Shown here: in pieces, positions 59,688-64,000 of the stretch
Position numbering within the stretch: the first letter of the stretch is position 1
How the letters are laid out: each line of letters starts with the position of its first letter
NCBI GenBank assembly: GCA_913776245.1
Contig: CAJYLO010000003.1
Coordinates: 91,996 to 155,995, forward strand
Direction of reading: 5' to 3'
Length of the DNA stretch: 64,000 nucleotides
From: an uncultured Chryseobacterium sp.
GTDB taxonomy: Bacteria > Bacteroidota > Bacteroidia > Flavobacteriales > Weeksellaceae
Made by a program: the position numbers and the translations under genes
Notes under the pieces: model-generated
Database searches by the model: none
What the model was told of the DNA's origin: nothing
What the model saw: the letters and a program-made list of their open reading frames with translations, nothing else

Positions 59688-59741
59688 TTGAAATTTGAGG
59701 TTGTGAAAATATAAAAAATAATATCAAACCTCAAATTTCAA
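59688..59741 (-). promoter_or_regulatory. 15-bp hairpin between rpoC and DUF3467
   Basis: TTGAAATTTGAGGTT (59688-59702) and AACCTCAAATTTCAA (59727-59741) are perfect inverses with a 24-nt loop, 9 nt after the rpoC stop. The T-tail is weak, so it may be a partial terminator or a processing/stability hairpin that sets DUF3467 expression. Confidence 0.65.
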
Positions 59742-59750
59742 ATGAATTTA

Positions 59751-62700
59751 TTAGTTAATATCCTCGAATTCTTTTCTGGATCCTACGATTACACTTTGGT
59801 AGTCTTTAAGACCTGTACCTGCAGGGATTCTGTGTCCTACAATTACATTTTCCTTAAGACCGTTCAGGAAGTCGATTTTTCCGGAAACCGCGGCTTCATT
59901 AAGAACCTTAGTTGTTTCCTGGAACGATGCTGCAGACATAAATGATTTAGTCTGTAACGCTGCTCTTGTAATACCTTGTAAAACAGGTGTAGCCGTTGCA
60001 GGAAGCGCTTCTCTCACTTCTACAAGTTTAAGATCTTCTCTCTTCAGCTTAGAATTCTCATCTCTAAGCTCTCTTGCAGTGATCATTTGCCCCGCTTTGA
60101 ATTCCTTAGAATCTCCCGGCTCTGTAACCACTTTCAGTCCGAAAACTCTGTTGTTTTCTTCAAGGAAGTCATACTTATGCTCAAGTGCACCTTCAAGGAA
60201 CTGCGTATCGCCGCCATCTACAATCTCGACTTTGGTCATCATCTGACGAACAATGATCTCGAAATGCTTGTCATCAATCTTCACCCCTTGTAAACGGTAA
60301 ACCTCCTGGATCTCGTTAACCAAGTATTCCTGAACCGCAGTTGGGCCTTTGATTCTCAGGATATCATCCGGTGTGATAGAACCGTCGGACAATGGATCAC
60401 CGGCATAAACGAAGTCGTTTTCCTGTACCAGGATCTGGTTGGATAATTTCACAAGATATTTCTTGATTTCACCAGTTTTAGCTTCCACGATTAATTCACG
60501 ATTACCTCTCTTGATCTTACCGTAAGAAACTACCCCGTCAATTTCCGTTACAACCGCAGGGTTAGAAGGATTTCTCGCTTCGAACAATTCGGTTACTCTC
60601 GGAAGACCTCCGGTGATATCCCCTGCTTTTGCAGATTTTCTTGGGATCTTGATTAAGATCTTACCAGCCTTGATCTTCTCACCATCATTGACCATTAAGT
60701 GGGCTCCGACCGGTAAGTTGTAAGCTTTTTGCTCAACACCTTTAGAATCTACCACTTTCAACGTAGGAACGGCTTTTTTATTTCTGGATTCGGAGATTAC
60801 TTTCTCTTCGAAACCAGTCTGTTCATCAATTTCCAATTGGAAAGAAACCCCCTGGATGATATCTTCATACTCAACCTTACCGGAAGTTTCTGCAATGATA
60901 ACCGCGTTATATGGATCCCATCTTGCGATAAGGTCACCTTTTTTCACTTTGTCACCAGGCTTCACAGACAATACGGAACCGTAAGGAACGTTAGCCACCA
61001 TAATTGGTGTTCTGGCTTCGTTATCAGCAACCAATCTGAATTCCGTTGAACGGGAAACCACGATATCCGCTGAGTTTCCTTCTTCATCTTCAGACTTAAT
61101 CGTTCTAACCTCATCCATCTCAACAATACCGTCACGTTTTGCAACAATACTTGGATTTTCCGAGATGTTACCAGCAGTACCTCCTTGGTGGAAAGTTCTC
61201 AGTGTCAACTGAGTTCCCGGCTCACCAATAGACTGTGCAGCGATCACACCAACAGCTTCTCCCATATGGATGCCTTTACCTGTTGCAAGGTTACGTCCGT
61301 AACACTTCGCACAGATACCTTTTTTAGCTTCACAGGTCAATGGAGAACGAACTTCTACAGCTTCGATTCCCGCTTCCTCAATTTGCTTAGCAACCGCTTC
61401 TACAATCAATTCATCAGCGTTTGCCAACAATTCGTCCGTTTCAGGGTGGTAAATATTGTGAAGAGAAACTCTACCTAGAATTCGGTCAGAGATTCTTTCT
61501 ACGATATCATCATTTTTCTTAAGTGCAGTCACTTCAGTCCCTCTCAATGTTCCACAGTCATCTTCAGTGATGATAACATCCTGTGCAACGTCTACCAACC
61601 TTCTGGTCAGATAACCAGCATCGGCGGTTTTAAGAGCGGTATCCGCAAGACCTTTACGGGCACCGTGGGTAGAGATAAAGTACTCCAGGATCGATAAACC
61701 TTCTTTAAAGTTGGCAACAATCGGGTTTTCGATGATCTCTGCTCCAACAGAACCAGCTTTTTGTGGTTTTGCCATCAAACCTCTCATCCCGGATAACTGA
61801 CGGATCTGCTCTTTAGAACCCCTCGCTCCAGAATCAAGCATCATAAACACAGAGTTGAATCCACCTTGGTCAGATTTCATTCTGCTCATGATCATCTCGG
61901 TAAGGCTTGCATTGGTATTAGTCCAAACGTCGATTACCTGATTATAACGTTCTGTATCTGTGATAAGACCCATGTTATAGTTAGCCTTGATCTCATCTAC
62001 CGATTCTACAGCCGCAGCAATCATGGTTTTCTTCTCCGCAGGGATCACGATATCGCCAAGACTAAATGAAAGACCTCCTTTGAATGCATTGGAGTATCCA
62101 AGGTTTTTCATATCATCCAGGAACTTAACCGTAGTCGGGAAATCAGTATCTGCAAGGATCTGACCGATAACATTTCTAAGAGATTTCTTAGTCAATAATT
62201 CATCGATGTAACCAACTTCTTTCGGTACAATCTGGTTGAAAAGGATTCTACCAACAGTTGTGTTCGTTAATCTTGTAACAATCTCTCCGTTCTCTTTGAT
62301 AGGAAGACGACATCTTACTTTAGCGTTAAGAGACACTTGTCCTTCGGCATAAGCAATCTCCACTTCTTCCGGAGAATAGAAAGCCAGACCTTCGCCTTTT
62401 ACTTTATAATCTTCGGTAGAATGCGCTTCTTTGGTCATAAAATAAAGACCCAAAACCATGTCCTGAGATGGAACCGTAATTGGTGAACCATTCGCAGGGT
62501 TAAGGATATTCTGTGAACCAAGCATTAGTAACTGAGCTTCAAGGATTGCTTCCGGTCCAAGTGGCAAGTGTACCGCCATTTGGTCACCATCGAAATCCGC
62601 GTTAAAAGCCGTAGTTACCAACGGGTGAAGCTGAATCGCTTTCCCTTCGATCATCTTAGGCTGGAATGCCTGGATACCCAATCTGTGAAGCGTAGGTGCC

Positions 62701-64000
62701 CTGTTCAGAAGAACCGGGTGGCCTTTCATCACATTTTCCAGGATATCATATACTACAGGCTCTTTTCTGTCGATGATTCTCTTGGCTGATTTTACAGTTT
62801 TTACAATTCCTCTCTCGATTAGTTTTCTAATGATGAACGGTTTGTAAAGTTCTGCAGCCATATCTTTCGGAAGACCACACTCGTGCAGCTGAAGGCTAGG
62901 TCCAACGACGATAACCGAACGTGCTGAGTAATCTACCCTTTTTCCTAATAAGTTCTGACGGAAACGCCCTTGCTTACCTTTCAATGAATCTGAAAGGGAT
63001 TTCAATGGTCTGTTGGATTCCGATTTTACCGCAGAAGATTTTCTGGTGTTATCGAACAATGAATCTACAGATTCCTGAAGCATACGCTTCTCATTTCTCA
63101 AGATCACTTCCGGAGCTTTGATCTCCAAAAGTCTCTTCAAACGGTTGTTTCTGATAATAACTCTTCTGTAAAGATCATTAAGATCCGACGTTGCGAAACG
63201 TCCTCCATCCAATGGAACCAATGGTCTCAATTCCGGTGGAATGATCGGAAGAACTCTCATAATCATCCACTCAGGCTTATTGATCATTCTTGTATTAGCA
63301 CCTCTCAATGCTTCTACAACGTTCAATCTCTTAAGCGCTTCAGTTCTTCTTTGTTTAGAAGATTCGTTGTGAGCTTTGTGTCTCAGATCGAATGACAAAG
63401 AATCAAGGTCGATTCTTTTTAGCAATTCTTCAACAGCTTCAGCTCCCATTTTGGCCACGAATTTATTCGGGTCAGAATCATCAAGATATTGATTCTCTAC
63501 AGGAAGCGTTTCCAAGACATCCAGATATTCTTCTTCAGTAAGGAATTCCTTATCATCAAAATCAGATCCGTCTGCTTTCTTGGCAATACCTTGCTGGATC
63601 ACAACGTATCTTTCGTAATAGATAATCATATCCAATTTCTTGGAAGGAATACCTAAAAGATAACCAATTTTGTTCGGTAAAGAACGGAAATACCAGATGT
63701 GAGCCACAGGCACAACAAGATTGATGTGTCCGATTCTCTCTCTACGTACTTTTTTCTCTGTAACTTCTACCCCACATCTGTCACAAACGATTCCTTTGTA
63801 TCGGATTCTTTTGTATTTTCCACAAGCACATTCGTAGTCTTTTACAGGACCAAAGATCTTCTCGCAGAACAAACCGTCTCTTTCCGGCTTGTGCGTACGA
63901 TAGTTGATCGTTTCCGGTTTTAGAACTTCTCCTCTCGATTCCTGAAGAATAGATTCCGGTGAAGCCAAACCAATAGTGATTTTATTAAATCGACTTGTTT
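59751..64000 (-). CDS. rpoC: DNA-directed RNA polymerase beta' subunit (5' end outside the window)
   Basis: The reading frame continues past the window edge: the last codons at 63969-64000 read [11 protein letters not shown] before ASPESIL, matching the usual RpoC N-terminus, so about 5-15 residues are missing. Seen: N-terminal zinc motif ([20 protein letters not shown]), catalytic NADFDGDQM in [18 protein letters not shown], trigger-loop region [18 protein letters not shown] and the second zinc site [16 protein letters not shown]. Length of about 1416 aa shows no large insertion beyond the usual bacterial domains. DUF3467 follows on the same strand. Confidence 0.98.
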   Translation of the reverse strand, partial: TSRFNKITIGLASPESILQESRGEVLKPETINYRTHKPERDGLFCEKIFGPVKDYECACGKYKRIRYKGIVCDRCGVEVTEKKVRRERIGHINLVVPVAHIWYFRSLPNKIGYLLGIPSKKLDMIIYYERYVVIQQGIAKKADGSDFDDKEFLTEEEYLDVLETLPVENQYLDDSDPNKFVAKMGAEAVEELLKRIDLDSLSFDLRHKAHNESSKQRRTEALKRLNVVEALRGANTRMINKPEWMIMRVLPIIPPELRPLVPLDGGRFATSDLNDLYRRVIIRNNRLKRLLEIKAPEVILRNEKRMLQESVDSLFDNTRKSSAVKSESNRPLKSLSDSLKGKQGRFRQNLLGKRVDYSARSVIVVGPSLQLHECGLPKDMAAELYKPFIIRKLIERGIVKTVKSAKRIIDRKEPVVYDILENVMKGHPVLLNRAPTLHRLGIQAFQPKMIEGKAIQLHPLVTTAFNADFDGDQMAVHLPLGPEAILEAQLLMLGSQNILNPANGSPITVPSQDMVLGLYFMTKEAHSTEDYKVKGEGLAFYSPEEVEIAYAEGQVSLNAKVRCRLPIKENGEIVTRLTNTTVGRILFNQIVPKEVGYIDELLTKKSLRNVIGQILADTDFPTTVKFLDDMKNLGYSNAFKGGLSFSLGDIVIPAEKKTMIAAAVESVDEIKANYNMGLITDTERYNQVIDVWTNTNASLTEMIMSRMKSDQGGFNSVFMMLDSGARGSKEQIRQLSGMRGLMAKPQKAGSVGAEIIENPIVANFKEGLSILEYFISTHGARKGLADTALKTADAGYLTRRLVDVAQDVIITEDDCGTLRGTEVTALKKNDDIVERISDRILGRVSLHNIYHPETDELLANADELIVEAVAKQIEEAGIEAVEVRSPLTCEAKKGICAKCYGRNLATGKGIHMGEAVGVIAAQSIGEPGTQLTLRTFHQGGTAGNISENPSIVAKRDGIVEMDEVRTIKSEDEEGNSADIVVSRSTEFRLVADNEARTPIMVANVPYGSVLSVKPGDKVKKGDLIARWDPYNAVIIAETSGKVEYEDIIQGVSFQLEIDEQTGFEEKVISESRNKKAVPTLKVVDSKGVEQKAYNLPVGAHLMVNDGEKIKAGKILIKIPRKSAKAGDITGGLPRVTELFEARNPSNPAVVTEIDGVVSYGKIKRGNRELIVEAKTGEIKKYLVKLSNQILVQENDFVYAGDPLSDGSITPDDILRIKGPTAVQEYLVNEIQEVYRLQGVKIDDKHFEIIVRQMMTKVEIVDGGDTQFLEGALEHKYDFLEENNRVFGLKVVTEPGDSKEFKAGQMITARELRDENSKLKREDLKLVEVREALPATATPVLQGITRAALQTKSFMSAASFQETTKVLNEAAVSGKIDFLNGLKENVIVGHRIPAGTGLKDYQSVIVGSRKEFEDIN

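Noticed and set aside
61185..61478. Plus-strand open frames within rpoC
   Set aside because: They are antisense shadows of a highly conserved gene; their products show no domain pattern.

Overview
The window looks like a chromosomal segment of a member of Bacteroidota, class Flavobacteriia, most likely Weeksellaceae and Chryseobacterium-like. The DNA is AT-rich and genes lack Shine-Dalgarno sequences. Many genes are preceded by the Bacteroidota promoter signature (-7 box TAnnTTTG, sometimes with TTTG or TTG 19 nt upstream). Two secreted proteins, plus one mini-protein, carry type IX secretion C-terminal sorting domains. YpdA (bacillithiol) is present, and rpoC is followed by a DUF3467 gene, as is usual in this phylum. 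No tRNA, rRNA, CRISPR array, prophage or insertion sequence was recognised. This is mostly a core-genome region with a few accessory islands.

Layout. 1-600: DUF493 protein and a 48-aa conserved small protein. 629-1603: deoxyhypusine-synthase-like enzyme. 1604-2114: the only long gene-free stretch, with a heptamer repeat array, two REP-like palindromes and a well-folded candidate structured RNA. 2115-5972: ABC-F ATPase, PH/SHOCT protein, Crp-type regulator and AhpD-like protein. 6170-10745 (minus): M3 peptidase, then a KefC antiporter abutting its KefF-type oxidoreductase. 10911-14770 (minus): LemA-TPM-TPM operon, MazG, membrane PH-domain protein and Pcm. 14949-19842: FabH-like synthase with a FabI-like reductase, and two Gfo/Idh/MocA oxidoreductases flanking a toxin-antitoxin pair whose toxin is broken by a stop codon. 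19849-22367: M23 peptidase, then a putative PD-(D/E)XK restriction enzyme and a D12-class adenine methyltransferase. 22451-26133: 3-hydroxyacyl-CoA dehydrogenase, GT-C-like membrane protein, small acidic protein, META lipoprotein and a J-domain/KTSC protein.

26245-32568 (minus) is a complete RND efflux operon transcribed in the order TetR, TolC, membrane fusion protein, RND pump, with likely autoregulatory operators over the TetR promoter. 32827-40657: RsmB-type methyltransferase, a large T9SS-exported propeller/BACON protein, a ferredoxin-NADP reductase with its probable [2Fe-2S] ferredoxin, and a T9SS-exported M28 peptidase. 40792-47773: lipocalin, CbpA-CbpM pair, YpdA, L,D-transpeptidase, aldehyde dehydrogenase, PPK2 and DUF1573 protein. 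47895-55508: ValS, DUF4241 protein, ribokinase, hydrolase, HD phosphohydrolase, an unknown membrane protein and HemB. 55620-64000: signal-peptide-plus-CTD mini protein, OmpA-family protein, VanZ-like protein, zinc alcohol dehydrogenase, DUF3467 protein and RpoC, which runs off the window end.

Points most worth a second look: the structured RNA at 1878-2040; the candidate restriction-modification pair; recurrent leaders in which a -7 box is followed at once by a perfect hairpin; three apparently leaderless genes; a Fur/PerR-like palindrome before the ferredoxin reductase; the nonsense-mutated ParE toxin; and the loss of the catalytic lysine in the deoxyhypusine-synthase-like protein. All database-type statements rest on recognition of motifs by eye; no search was run.
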